A stretch of DNA of 64,000 nucleotides. Origin: Locusta migratoria. Its lineage: Eukaryota; Arthropoda; Insecta; Orthoptera; Acrididae. The stretch covers positions 154,091,323-154,155,322 of the forward strand of contig CM048745.1 of assembly GCA_026315105.1 (NCBI GenBank), given 5' to 3'. The notes beneath the pieces are model-generated. The model made no database searches and was not told the DNA's origin. It worked only from the letters and a program-made list of their open reading frames with translations. This document shows positions 24,195 through 36,125 of the stretch, one piece after another. Position 1 is the first letter of the stretch. Every line of letters starts with the position of its first letter. A program made the position numbers and the translations under genes.

Positions 24195-24642
24195 ATCATA
24201 CATGTTCCTAACATATATTGAACTATCAAATATCGTCGCAAATCTGAAAATAGGTTCAAAATATCACGTCAGTCAATATATACAAAGAATTACAATATTG
24301 AATTTCGACTATTACATTAATTAACACAATTAGCTGGTCAATACAACTTGTTTATTAGCGTAAACTATATACAATGCTATTTATTTTCATGACTTTATGT
24401 TTTACATAAGTTTGTACCCTTCGTCTGTCTATTTATTAAAATAATGTACAATGACAAAAGTATTGTTTATAGAACTGTCTGGAAAAGTCTTATACAAATC
24501 TCTTAATTAATGAAATCTATCACTTGTTTTGATCACATTATCACCGAGGCACTGTCCTACACTGATTCCTAGACTGGCTATTTCGTTTGTAACTTCACAC
24601 GCAAAACATATCACTATTACACCACACGATTCCGGGTCCGAC

Positions 24643-24724
24643 GCAGACGGTATCGTATAATAACATTGAGATGAGAGGGCCAGGCAGACGGTATCGTACG
24701 ATAACATAGAGATGAGAGGGCCAG
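24643..24724. repeat. 41-bp tandem duplication
   Basis: Two adjacent units, each beginning gcagacggtatcgta and ending atgagagggcca, differing at a few positions. Confidence 0.9.
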
Positions 24725-25194
24725 CAGTATCGTCACAGCTTCCAGTCGATCGTCACGTCAGTAATAGATCTTACCTTGTGGCTAATGAATAGTGAACAGT
24801 GACTCGTGACAGCAAACAAATGTTGCGTTAGCGGCAAGGAAGAGCTACTAAAAGCCACAGCAGTCTGGCGCGCTTCCTGCAAGTCGTTAGAAAGCGCTCA
24901 GCAGCGTTGCCCATGAGGCGTGTGGTGCGTGGCCGCCAAATTCATTACATGAAGGCCATTCCGCGACACCCCAAGGCACCGCCACTAGAAGCAATTACCG
25001 TCGCAGAGCCAAACTCTCGCCCTGCACGACCACCGCGAGCCACCGAAACCGCCGGCCGTAAAATGCGCGCGCTGCTCACTGCGAAATAGCCCGCACACCA
25101 CGTAAGCCGGGAGACGCCCCTTCCTAACCGGAGGAACCCGTAAATACTTCACACCAACGGAGTGTTGTAGCAGAATGCTGTTGGCATTCCTACA
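24725..25194. other. GC-richer segment, nothing recognised
   Basis: Unassigned sequence of mixed composition; an ORF at 24907-25089 has no family motif. Confidence 0.35.
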
Positions 25195-25202
25195 GTCCTT
25201 GA

Positions 25203-26133
25203 TAGGGTTGCCAGATTGAACTCGAGGCAGGCCCGGAGACCAGACGTGCCCCCCTCCCCCTTGGCCAATGACTCACCCCCCCCCCCCCCAACTGCGACCA
25301 ACTCACCCCCCCCCCAAACCAGGATTACACGTAAAAAATGAAAATAAATAAAAAATAAAAAACTAATCATCTCCTCCCTCCCAGCAGTATCCCCCTCCCG
25401 GTGGAACATTGCTAGGGGAGGCCTCACATGCCGCAGCTCACCGGCCAGGCAGCCAGTTGCTGTGGATCAACAATCAGCACACTTCAGTCGGCGTGGCAGC
25501 AGAAGTGGCGGCAGCATCAAAGCTGCTCACATCAACAGCTGCGCCTTCCAAGAGTTGCCGCTTGAGGCTCCGCAAACTGGTCACCAAGAAGAGCGCCAAA
25601 TACCTAATAAACTTTTGTAGCCACTCTTTCTAATTTTCTTCCTGCAACCATTCTTCACGGAACGAACTTAGATATTGTCTCTTCATTTCACTGTTATTAC
25701 TCACTAATCCGAGTTAATGTAAGCTTGTCTGTTCACACACAATCCCAGTATTCCAAAAATTGCCGGTTAACTGATAACAAACAATGAACGAACGAACACA
25801 AATAATAGACGTCGGCAGTTCACACGTTGCCGCAACAGTGTTTGCTTAATAATACGCTAGCCGATTACTACCGACGCAACAGCGAAAAGTTTTCAAAGGA
25901 TGAATAGGAAAAGTAGCGTTTTGTTGCAATAAGAAATTGACATTTATATAAGGATATTCATAATTACTAAAGAGGAGCCGGCCGGAAATGGCCGAGCGCA
26001 CTGAAGCGTCGTAAAAAAAGTTAAGATGAAGGTTACATTCAAACCCGGAGATGAGAGACATTGGTCCGTAGACCCGGAGAATTCATTCCAAACCCGGGCA
26101 CTCCGGGCGGCGCCCGGAGATCTGGCAACCCTA
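25203..26133. mobile_element. hAT-type element (family hAT-2), copy A
   Basis: 14-bp perfect inverted ends tagggttgccagat and atctggcaacccta with a perfect 8-bp TSD gtccttga (25195-25202 and 26134-26141), diagnostic of hAT. It contains C runs and a shared interior with copy B (38685-39911). No transposase left. Confidence 0.92.
25975..26012 (+). repeat. SINE family 4 remnant carried in hAT-2 copy A
   Basis: Only the first ~35 bp of the SINE head remain (ggccggaaatggccgagcgc). The rest is deleted exactly between two gcgtc repeats, as shown by the fuller SINE in copy B. Confidence 0.8.
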
Positions 26134-26150
26134 GTCCTTGAACGTGTAAC

Positions 26151-27295
26151 CACAGTCTAACATATACAGTCGCGACACTCACTGCTGTAAAAGTTGTTAC
26201 CAACTGACAGTTGCAACGACACTAGCGCTCCTAGCGGTGGGCAAGCTGCCGAAGGAGCAATGTTTGTTTATCATTATTTGTGTGCGTAATTAACAAAATA
26301 GATAGTATAATTTTTGAGTTACAAACATTAATAAAATATCAACAGACATACATAATACGGAAACTAATGTAAAAACAGCCGAATTCAACTGATTCAGTGG
26401 TATAACGAAGAACTTCGTTATGAACATATACTTAAGAATACGTGTATATTTGCAGCTTTTTCCGCTGAAAGTAAGTAGAATATAAACATAAGACAAACAT
26501 AAATTTCTATTCCGGTGTGTTCTTCCTATGACAAAGTGCTTTTTGACATGTGTCATTTCGGTATGACGTCTAATGATTCGCACATTTTTAGGCTTCACTC
26601 GTCTTTCTTATACGCGCATATTCTTTTGAGTGTGATTACTTTAGCTTAAGAAGACAATGTCTTGAAGATTCTTGCCGTTTGTGGTTAAATTGTAGCAACA
26701 ATTGTAGAATTGGGTTCTTCTTTGATGACAACAGTTTGATTGCTTTTTTCGTTTTCTTGTCAGCTCTGTGACTTTATCTTTCAGCTACAGTTGTGCCCGC
26801 TGATTTATTATGTTAAATACTGTAGTTATTACATTCGGTGTTCGTTTCCTACGTTCCACCCTCATCGATTTTACTGAAATTGTAGTGAAGAAGTTTTGAC
26901 GTCCTTGTGTAGAAAAGCGAAAGGGGAGGTCTTCTGGTGTTTCCTAGACATTTTTCTAATTTTAATACTAAATGAGATTATTCAGTAAAAGCTTGTAGGT
27001 TACAAGATGATTGTAAATAAATTGTGCTGTAATGTACCGTTTCGTACCGAGTCAGGGATCTTAGGAAACCCAAGCAAGACAAAGGTGAAGCTATTTTAAA
27101 GTTATTGCCTATTTTTATGACTCTACATACGTTTCCTGATGTAAAAAATATGTTAAAATCATCATAAACCAAACTATTCGCACTCCTGCAATATTGTATA
27201 TTCAAAAACGTAGCTTGCCGGCCGCTTGGAACGCTGCTGTCGCAGTGTATAACGAAAATCTGCGGGAGTGTCGTGACTGTATATGTTAGACTGTG
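26151..27295. mobile_element. P-like TIR transposon, copy 2 (best ends)
   Basis: Inverted ends of about 31 bp, beginning cacagtctaacatatacagt at the left and ending actgtatatgttagactgtg at the right. Flanks gtgtaac (26144-26150) and gtgtaat (27296-27302). It begins 17 bp after hAT-2 copy A. No intact transposase. Confidence 0.8.
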
Positions 27296-27380
27296 GTGTA
27301 ATTGCCGGAAGTTTCATTATTGTATGTCCGTTACTTGTTGTTCAGTGCTGTATTGAGGAGTACGTTGTTTCGAACAGTTG

Positions 27381-28155
27381 CAGTGGCGGGTCGTACAAAA
27401 TTTGACCAGTGTGCTACAGTATTACAAAAATAATCAGGAAACAAAATATACTAAAATAAAAAGCGTGACTGACAATGGAAATAACGGAGCTTCGCAAAAT
27501 CCCCACCACGTCATCTGCGTTCTACACAAGTGACCAATGAAACTGCTTGGCTGAAAAGCACAGTTCCACTCGCATGTTGGCTATACGTTACTAATGTTGT
27601 TTATGATTGAAGTTTTATTTACAGAAATTAAAAATTTGGATTCAGAGGTATTTGAATACGAGCCTCACACAAATAGGTTTGAGAGGCAACGCGCAAGACG
27701 CCTCAGCCAGAGCGCTATTTGACTCTGTATGCCGCAATATTCGTCATATACTATTCTTCCGCAGCCATTACACGCAACGCGAAGGTAAAAATTGATCTGG
27801 TGCTGCAGTCGGTCTCAGCACACGAGTCGTCGGGGCTGCGCACTAGCGCAGACGACTGCGCCGCCTCTCTGCGCAGGCACCAGCGCGGCTGAATCACACT
27901 TCAGCACACGGAGCTGGTTTCCAGCTATCGCGGCGAGAGCGCTCCAAAATGCGTTTTCATCCTTATTACTAGCATTCTAATGCGCATTGGAAGGGAATTG
28001 GCATAATTTTATTGTGATATCTGGTTCGCATTCCAAGAGAAAGGATGTAATTTTACAGCGATTTCTCGTTTGGTTTCGAAGAGAAATGGCATAATTTTAG
28101 TAATATATTTACAGTGTGCTGCAGCACATTAGTAAATTATCACCAGCCGCCACTG
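27381..28155. mobile_element. hAT-type non-autonomous element, second copy of the 15831 family
   Basis: Starts cagtggcgggtcgtac and ends agccgccactg; 8-bp flanks aacagttg and cacagttg (7 of 8). The interior matches 15831-16607 over its length, including gaagggaattggcataattt. No coding capacity. Confidence 0.85.
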
Positions 28156-28429
28156 CACAGTTGGCGAATTTCGACAAGGCATACTTAGAGGAGCACTGTG
28201 TCTGCATTTATTTTGCGTTAAACTCGTGAAAACGCTTATAGAGAGACACCAAATGATGCAGGAAGCCAACGGTGATGAGTGGTGAACTCTCTGGAACCCA
28301 CGTAAACAGTGGCGACCTACTATTTCTTTAGACGGGAGGCAGAATACTTATTTACTGACTTCGTCTTGGCGACTCCAGGACTTTAAGGGGGGGGGGACGA
28401 GGGTTCAACTTCACAAAGTGCATCCAGTG

Positions 28430-28916
28430 TGGCTATGTGCCGTTCATATATGGATCTATACACAGCTCTGCAAACCCCTTTCAGTTGTTATACCTACATG
28501 TAAAGTAGATTTCTTTTAAATTCTGCGTTACAAGTTGCTAATAGTAATTTCATAAACTAAATTTCGAACTGCAGTAAGGCAACTAATTTCGTGACCCCAA
28601 TAGTTATTTTACACAATCATAAAATGAAACTTTTTGAACTTCCTGTCAACCAGTACTGTCTAAAGAAGCTCCTTTTTAAGAGCTACCAATATTATAAAAG
28701 CCTATTATTCATTTCATTCAATCCTATATTGTCTTGATTAACAGTCCGTTAAGCAAGAGTAACTATCTCAGAACACAAGTAGTAGGGCTACTTGTGTTCC
28801 TGAGAAATATAAATGGGAATACAGTATTCGTTCTTTCCATTCCTTTCTTAAATTGATTTATGTACTTAAACGCTGAGCAGCTCTTCACCATCATGCTTCA
28901 TGTACACTGCGATAGT
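28430..28916 (+). repeat. Dispersed repeat, paired with 47984-48495 (inverted)
   Basis: About 0.5 kb that reappears in reverse complement at 47984-48495, for example gcagctcttcaccatc versus gatggtgaagagctgc, and cctactacttgtgttc. Family unknown. Confidence 0.75.
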
Positions 28917-28979
28917 CAAACAATACAGATGTGACTATCAATTGTGTATATATCACGCAGTAGCTATTTAATACACGAT

Positions 28980-29140
28980 TTAACGGCTAATAACACTTGT
29001 ATTTATCTGACGCTTGCCACTAACATGTCGGCCGGCCGAAGGTTGAAATTATCCCGCGATAGCAGCGCTGTCAGGGAGTCTAGTTATTTTTACAAGGTCT
29101 TTGGGCAGGTAGCGGCTGTCCAAAGGAGGTTAGAATCTCT
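28980..29140 (+). repeat. Dispersed repeat, paired with 44590-44760 (inverted)
   Basis: Shares taataacac, tgacgcttgccactaacatg and gtcagggagtctagtta with the reverse complement of 44590-44760. Unassigned family. Confidence 0.7.
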
Positions 29141-29151
29141 GGAGATGCCCT

Positions 29152-29765
29152 AGATTAGATTAGATTAGATTAGATTAATACTTGTTCCATAGATCATGAA
29201 TACGACACTTCGTAATGATGTGGAACGTGTCAGTTAAATGAAGTGTGTCTATACATAATATTACATGACACTCAATATTTGCATATTTTTTTTTATTTTA
29301 TTTATTTATTTATTTATTTATTTTTAAAGTTTTTCCTAAAGTACTAACTTTTATCTAGAAATTCATCTAATGTGTAGAAGGAATTGCCATTCAGAAATTC
29401 TCTTAATTCATTTTTAAATGCTAGTTGGCTATCTGTCAGAATTTTGATACTACTAGGTAAGTGACCAAAGACTTTTGTGGCAGAAAATTTAACCCCTTTT
29501 TGTGATAGAGCTAAATTTAACCTTGAATAGTGTATGTCACCCTTTCTCCTAGTGTTGTAGCTATGCACACTGCTGTTACATTTGAATTCAGTTGGATTGT
29601 TAATAACAAATTTCATAAGTGAATATATATATTGTGAAGCTACTGTGAAGATTCCTAGATCCTTAAACAAATGTCTGCAGGATGATCTTGGGTGGGCTCC
29701 AGCAATTATTCTGATGACCCGCTTTTGGGCAATGAATACTTTCTTACTAAATGATGAATACTGAA
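29152..29765 (-). pseudogene. LINE 3' half: reverse-transcriptase C-terminus with TAATC tail
   Basis: A minus-strand open frame (29344-29760) with KKVFIAQKRVIRIIAGAHPR, SSCRHLFKDLGIFTV and HSYNTRRKGDIHYSRLN, the C-terminal region of arthropod non-LTR retrotransposons. A 3' UTR follows with gacacgttccacatcatta and it ends in a (taatc)n array at 29152-29178. 5' truncated. Confidence 0.85.
29289..29326. repeat. (TTTA)n tract
   Basis: Tetranucleotide repeat within the LINE 3' UTR. Confidence 0.9.
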
Positions 29766-30055
29766 ATAGTGAAGCCAGCAAAATGCGGACTCCGACATTT
29801 GTTTGTGCCCAAAACATTTGTCGTTGTGCATGTGTATAGTAGTTCCAGTCGTTGAAATGTATGTCATATCTAAGTAAATAATCCGATGTGACTGTCGATT
29901 TAGTGAGTTTACGTCAAGAGGAAAATATCACAGAGATTTTTTAAGCGCGAAATGTTTGTCTTGGGCACAAAAGTATAGCCCATGTGGCTTCAGCCAATCC
30001 TGTTCACAGTATAGATAATGCCAGATCCCTTTATTCTAACCTCCTTGGGCTGTCC

Positions 30056-30296
30056 CCACCACCACCTTCCCTCAAACGCCAGTAAGCCGGACACAGCCGT
30101 GGCCTCGTGGCAGGCGGCACGAGCTCTCCCCTCAGCCTCCCCTCCACACTACCCTCTGATGCGCGAGAGGCACCGTCAGAAGTGCCTCTAGTGTGGTCTA
30201 CCGGTATAAAGCCGGGGAACCGCCTGACACCTGCTAGCATCTTACGGAACTACTAGGACAGTAGTTTAGGGGGGGCTGCTTCTCTGTATATGTTAC
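30056..30296. other. GC-rich segment, nothing recognised
   Basis: Higher GC than the surroundings. It begins with a 23-bp inverted match (30033-30055) to 29114-29136. No gene motif. Confidence 0.35.
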
Positions 30297-31412
30297 CGGA
30301 GTCTAACATAAAGAGTCACGAAACTCCCGGTAGTTTTCTGCAGCCTGGCTACTGCAGCGCTGCCAAGCGGCCGGGTCGTAAGAACATACCGAGAGGCGAG
30401 ACACCATTGTGGATTAGATATGGAGTCGAGCGACACGTTTAAAATGCGACTGCATTTCGGAGATTATTGCGGCGCAATAAATTGTAGTTAGAGAAAAACT
30501 AAGAAAATGTACATTTTCTCAAATATGAAAAGCTCGTACAATGTAGGATAAAATAAAGTTCGTTAAATTTTAAGGGTGTATGGCATCAGTAACAGAGAGA
30601 GAAGTAACTTGCCCAGTATTTTTCTTCAGTGTTATTTTTGGTAGTCTACTGACAGATTTAAAGAAGCCAAAACAAATTTTTGGTGATGCAGCAATGATAC
30701 TCGAAAGTTGTTTGTACAAAATGTAAAATAAAACGTAACTAATTGTCGTTTAACGTGTACAGACAAATTGAGATTTTAGCAGGAAAAGATTCTTAAAGAT
30801 TTACAGTACCTTTACATTCCTGGGGAGTACGTATGATGAAAACCTAACAGGAACGACACAAGCAAGCTATGTGAGCAAGAATAAAGCGAAAAGGGCTTTT
30901 ATAAGACGTAACACTTAGTCTCTAAGAATGTAAAAATCGTGCCTAGTACCAGTATCAAATGTATTAAGATGTTCACAATCTGCAGAAAAATACATGTGTA
31001 AAGTGTAACAATGTACATTATATAACTATAAATCAGTTGCTTTTGAACTTAAACACACCAGGTTACAATTCGCTTCTTGTCTTAAATCGTTTATAGATGT
31101 TATGATTACGACCGTGCTAGTGTGAGTCGTATGTATTACAATGCACTGGCATGTTATTATTACAAACTGACATCAACAAGAAACGGATTTTCATTTAATA
31201 ATGTTTTCGTATTTGTCTCACGAAATACAGTACCACGTTTAATGCCTAGGAAATATACAAACATCAGCAATAATATATTCTTAGTTTCGGTAGTGCCATT
31301 TTCTGCTACTGAGCTTGCTACCCAGCCGCTTGGACCACTAGTATCGCTTCAGCTGTCAAATGGTTGCATTTTTTCCCATACTGAGTTTCGCGACTGTCTG
31401 TTTTAGACTGTG
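30297..31412. mobile_element. P-like TIR transposon, copy 3 with THAP-like remnant
   Basis: Ends cggagtctaacataaagagt and gtttcgcgactgtctgtt...gactgtg match the ends of copies 1 and 2. The perfect 7-bp flank atgttac is at 30290-30296 and 31413-31419. From 30444 the plus strand reads YCGAINCS, a stop, RKTKKMYIFSNMK, resembling the start of a THAP zinc finger. Confidence 0.72.
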
Positions 31413-31507
31413 ATGTTACTCTGTGGTGATAGCCACCTCGAGCGCCCCATCAGTACAAATGTTGTCCCTTATCAGATGTTGTCCCTTATTAGCAGTCACA
31501 GACTGAA

Positions 31508-31692
31508 AGCCGGCCGCAGTGGCTGAGAGGACTGAGGCACTCCAGTCACGGCCTGCACGGCCACTATGGTCGGGGGTTCGAATCCCCCCTCGGGCGTCGA
31601 TATTTGTGCCGTCCTTAGTATTAGCTAGTTTGTAAGTTTAGGGACTGATGACTCCGTAGTTAAGTCCCATAGACTATACAAACATTTGAACA
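31508..31692 (+). repeat. SINE family 1 copy
   Basis: ggccgcagtggctgagagg head, B box ggttcgaatcccccc, tail gggactgatgactccgtag. No clear TSD. Confidence 0.88.
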
Positions 31693-31768
31693 AAGTGAAA
31701 AATAGGACGAAAGGAGAGGGCAGAAAGTAGTAGTTGTCAAAGGCAAAAATGGCTACCATCAAAAATAC

Positions 31769-31890
31769 TGGGGGGGGGGGAGGGGGGGGGGAAGGAGGCA
31801 GAAACAGTGCCGTGTCCGTCCAAAGTGTCAAGTGTGGGGGGACGACGACGACGACGACTGCCCCTCCTGTGTCCCCCCCCCCCCCCCCCC
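31769..31890. repeat. G-run and C-run cluster
   Basis: Two G runs of about ten (31771-31791), a GAC triplet repeat (31841-31858) and an 18-base C run (31873-31890). Simple sequence with G-quadruplex potential. Confidence 0.8.
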
Positions 31891-32287
31891 TGTTGATACG
31901 CCAATGCGCGTAAATTGCAGCTGCAGTAGGACACGTGTGGCGGCAAATTGGTCGCATGAAAGAACAATATTTTTTCTGCCCATAATGCAATGTTTTTTAA
32001 CTATGCTCTTATATGAATCTATAACAACTTTAGAAAAACACGCTCATCGAAAATAAACGTTAAATCCTGTCAAGTCCTACTTTCGTCTGTTCTTCCTACT
32101 GCTGGCATCTGTTTTGGTGGATCTTCATTATGAAAATGTTAAGTGTATTTGACAAGCTCAGCTATCATTTGGAGACATGATATGTAGAAGGAATTTGTGA
32201 CGGTTGCCCGGAGTGAAACTTGACCGGAGAGGGAATTTGTTGACAGTTACCCAGAGCCCTGGACACTGCAGGTAGTGGACAGGGTCC

Positions 32288-32745
32288 AGAATGAAACTTC
32301 ACTCTGCAGCGGAGTGTGCGCTGATATGAAACTTCCTCGCAGATTAAAATTGTGTGCCGGAACCGGGACTCGAACCTGGGACCTTTGCCTTTCGCGGGCA
32401 AGCGCACTACCGACTGTGCTGCCAGGAAGTTTCATATCAGCGCACACTCCGCTGCAGAGTGAAAGTTTCATTCTGGAAACATCCCTTAGGCTGTGGCTAA
32501 GCCATGTCTCCACCATGTCCTTTCTTCCAGGAGTGCTAGTCTTGCGTGTTTGCAGGAGAGCTTCTGTGAAGTTTGGAAAGTAGGAGGCGAGGTACTGGCG
32601 GAAGTAAAGTTGTGAGGCGGCATCGTGAGTCGTCTCGGGATAGCACAGTCGGTAGTGCGCTTGCCCGCGAAAGGCAAAGGTCCCAAGTTCGAGTCCCGGT
32701 TCCGGCATACAATTTTAATCTGCCAGGAAGTTTCAGTGGACAGGG
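32288..32745. repeat. SINE family 3: minus and plus copies arranged head to head
   Basis: The left part (32288-32425) is a minus copy, the right part (32570-32740) a plus copy with A box tagcacagtcggtagtgcgc and B box agttcgagtcccgg. Between them lies the non-tRNA body (cgcacactccgctgcagag to ttccaggagtgctagtc). Bodies and heads alternate as in a tandem or inverted array. Confidence 0.8.
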
Positions 32746-32956
32746 TGTTCCACAAGTAGGGTACACCGGCCTGTCCGCCGCAGGTAGCTTTGCGCTCGCT
32801 CGCCGTCTGCACTGTAAGAGCTCACGGTAAAATGGAACGGTCCGACGTCGTTACGTAGCACAGCACGGCCGAGTGCAAGAGCAGGAGAAGTGCAAACACT
32901 GTGCCGTCCTCAGCCTATTGATCACAATTAGGTTCGTCGTAGCCTTATATTCAGTA

Positions 32957-33884
32957 CTAGCTTAAACCCGCGGCTCCGCTCGCGTATTGGTTGATTATGA
33001 TAGATAAGCTATCTTTCAGTAGTGTGCTATTTATTTATTCTTATATTTCCTTATTCGTATGCTTACCCTTACAGAGAAAGAGCTGAAGAGGTTGTAGCAC
33101 GCATAGACCAAACATATAGTCTGTGGCATCACATTTTGCTGTATGTAACCTCCTTGCTATAGAGTCGCAAACGTCATCGCTGGCCTTCAGTCCGAATTTT
33201 TTTCATAATTTGATGATTTTCAACCACCATATCTTCCACCCCCTTATAGCTATCGGCATGGAACTGCTATGGTGTACAACGGGAGATTTCGGACAACAAT
33301 TACACACAGACCATTCATTTGCGCTCTGTACTTTTCACTGCAGAGCGAAATATTTGCACACACATTCAGGTAGAATTTTATATACACCGATAACTTTCAA
33401 TATACTCCGCACTTTTTTCATTATCAACCATCAAGCAACGTTGCAACCAATAAAACCATTTTCAAAGAGTAAATATAATTTTCAAAGTGTAATTATTGTT
33501 CCGAATTTCGCTTTATATTCTTCAAATTACTAATTATCTATCATATCGCTATAAAACCGTGCCTAAAATCTTCCTCAGGTATACATTAGTAACTGTACAA
33601 ATATTTAAGTCTCTGCGTCTTGTCGTTCGGACGTGATTAGGGTACACTGAACAGGCATTCACATTAATATATATACCCGACCGCGGTGGCCGAGGGGACT
33701 GAGGCGCTCCAGTCACGGTCTGCACGGCCACTACGGTCGGGGGTTCGAATCCCTCCTCGAGCATGGATATTTGTGCCGTCCTTAGTATTAAGTAGTTCAT
33801 AAGTAGTTTGTAAGTTTAGGGACTGATGACCCCGTAGTTAAGTCCCATAAGCTATACAAACATTTGAACATTAATATATATAGA
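32957..33884 (-). mobile_element. Non-autonomous Helitron
   Basis: On the minus strand it begins TCTATATATATTAATG after A and ends with hairpin cgcgagcggagccgcg followed by a short spacer, CTAG and then T, the Helitron signature, with no TSD. It contains a later SINE (33676-33867). No Rep/helicase. Confidence 0.8.
33676..33867 (+). repeat. SINE family 1, full copy nested in Helitron
   Basis: Perfect 15-bp TSD acattaatatatata at 33661-33675 and 33868-33882. Head ccgcggtggccgaggggac, B box ggttcgaatccc, standard tail. Confidence 0.95.
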
Positions 33885-33887
33885 TAA

Positions 33888-34329
33888 ATGTGGTGTCGCA
33901 CAAGTGTAAAGTGCGCGCCACCTACTTTCGCCGCGCGCCGCCATGCACGCACGGCGCGGCGTTCTTACGACGTCAGCCACGAGCGCCCTCTGCTACAACT
34001 TCGCTCGTGGCCACCACTGAACGACATCGTTCACTTGGGACTGAGATAGGAACCAGTAAACACTTCGGAATCAGATAGGCACCAGTGAAGACTTGGCTAT
34101 CGGCCAGGCACTAGGCACGCCTCTAGCTCTACTATGTATCAGCATTCTGCAGTACTGAGCTATGTAAAAGTTAAGTATTACTAAGTCTCTAAGAAATATA
34201 TATTTCGTTCTAATTTACTCTAGTGTTTCTACTTTCTGCTGTCCCACTGGCTGCTCATCTTCGTACCTGCACAAGTGTGCATCCTTTATTCCTGTGTCGG
34301 TACTTTTCTACTCGGCCACCGACACCTAA
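33888..34329 (+). repeat. Possible solo LTR
   Basis: Begins tgtggtgtcgcacaag, is GC-richer at the start and ends near ccaccgaca, followed by sequence resembling an LTR-adjacent region (acggcgacgaggctggga). No second LTR or TSD, so only tentative. Confidence 0.3.
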
Positions 34330-34379
34330 GACGGAAACGAGACACAAAAACGGCGACGAGGCTGGGACACAAAAATAAA

Positions 34380-34510
34380 TACCTATGCCTAAAGCTTTCC
34401 CGGGGTAGACATTAGTAACTGTACAAATTTTTAGGTCTTTATGTCTTGTGGTTCAGACGTGATAAACGTACACCGAACAGACATTCACATTTATAGATAT
34501 AGATATATAG
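34380..34510 (-). repeat. Helitron 5'-end fragment
   Basis: The minus strand shows the same start region as the Helitron at 33884 (gaatgtctgttcggtgtacg). A similar piece is at 34968-35030, inside the tandem duplication. Confidence 0.55.
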
Positions 34511-35484
34511 CGAAGAGTTTAACGGGAGACTTCACCCAAAAATTTAACTCTTCTTCTACTTTGCCGATAGCAACGAAATTTTGAAATGGTGTCTATTATG
34601 TAAAAATGTAGCAATAACCAAGGTTTTAAGAACATAACTTCACTGTTTTTCAAGCTATGAATTTTTAACATACTCTTAATGGTATTCCAGTAAAGTAACT
34701 TTTGGTTCTCGCGCCACAGTTTGGGATGCGCGCGGCCGTTCCCCGTTGGAGGTTCGAAACCTCCGTCGGGCACGGATGTTCGTGTTGTGTCGTAGCCGAC
34801 GTCACGTGATGTCTTGTAGTGCCCTCTGCATTGCCTATATATGCGGCGCTCCCTCAAGTTCTCATCGCAGTTCGCCACTCTACCTCTGAAGATGTCTTCC
34901 GCAGTCGAAGATGAAACGTTGCGGGGAAAGTTTTAAAAATCGACCACGGCTCATGAGCCGGAAGTTTGTCTTGTGGTTCAGATGTGATAAACGTACACCG
35001 AACAGACATTCACATTTATAGATATACAGCGAAGAGTTTAAAGGGAGACTCCACCCAAAAATTTAACTCTTCTTCTACATTGCCGATCGCAACGTAATTT
35101 TGAAATGGTGTCTATTATGTGAATATGTAGCAATAACCAAGGTTTTAAGAACATAACTTCGCTGTTTTTCCAAGTTATGAATTTTTAATATACTCGTAAT
35201 GGTATTCCAGTAAACTAACGTTTGGTTCTCAGGCCACAGTTTGGGATGCGCGCGGCCGTTCCCCGTCGGAGGTTCGAAACCTCCGTCGGGCATGGATGTT
35301 CGTGTTGTGTCGTAGCCGACGTCACGTGATGTCTTGTGGTGCCCTCTGCATTGCCTATATATATGGCGTTCCCTCTCATCGCAGTTCGCCACTCTACCTC
35401 TGAAGATGTCTTCCGCAGCCGAAGATGAAACGTTGGGGGGAAAGTTTTAAAAATCGACCACGGCTTATGAGCCCGGAAGTTTTA
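34443..35484. repeat. 525-bp tandem duplication (two units)
   Basis: Units 34443-34967 and 34968-35484 match along their length with scattered differences. Each contains Helitron-like 5' sequence, a B-box-like ggaggttcgaaacctcc, and ends near gaaagttttaaaaatcgacc. Confidence 0.9.
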
Positions 35485-35876
35485 AATGAAACTTCTTCTT
35501 GAAATTCACTCTCATATATTTTTTTCAGTCGGTAATTTTAGTTGGATATTTCAACCCTTTCACTACGGCGCCGTGCGCTGTGGACGAGCGCCAGTCGCGC
35601 CCGGCCGTGCCCGCTGTACGGCGCATTTTCCGCACTCCCCACGGCGCTACTCTGTCCTGCTTTCACACTCTCAGTGTTATCGCAATAGGGTATTTGTCTG
35701 TTTTCTGGAAATCGTTTTAAATTGTTAATTATGCCATATTATGGTCCGAACATGCTTTTTTACCTCGTGGATTACAGTACTTTTTTTTTAAAAAAAGGGA
35801 AATGAAATTCAAATAATTTGAAAGCCCGCTGAAACGCTACATTTGAGTCACGTGATGCCTGTAACGTCATACAACA

Positions 35877-35902
35877 CGCTGCTGCTGCTGCTGCTGCTGC
35901 TC
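35877..35902. repeat. (CTG)n microsatellite
   Basis: Eight to nine CTG units. Confidence 0.95.
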
Positions 35903-35972
35903 TCGTAAGATAAACAAATACCTGTATATTGTTTGGGCCGAGGCCTCGTGTTTGGGCGTTAACGTTTTCATA

Positions 35973-36125
35973 ATGACCTACAAATATTGCTTAGTTCCGC
36001 ACTGTACCAATACATCTGTTAAGACTCCAGAAAAATTCTTCTTGCGAGTACCAAAAAATGAGAAGATACGCAAAAATTGGTTGACATTGGCGCGAAGAGA
36101 TCCAAATGAAATAGCGGCTACTTAA
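35973..36125 (+). pseudogene. THAP zinc-finger fragment
   Basis: Reads MTYKYCLVPHCTNTSVKTPE and KFFLRVPKNEKIRKNWLTLA, with the C-x4-C pair and the proline of the THAP fold. A stop at 36123 is followed in frame by VYFCS, where the second metal-binding pair would be. The remainder is degenerate. THAP domains bind DNA and are common in transposases and their derivatives. Confidence 0.75.

Noticed and set aside
32957..33884. CTAG and TC ends as chance
   Set aside because: Considered, but the A/T flanks, the hairpin before CTAG and a similar 5' end at 34380-34510 support a Helitron, so I kept it.
34519..35392. Paired ORFs of about 110 codons in the tandem units
   Set aside because: They are similar only because the DNA is duplicated; they cross a B box and show no domain.
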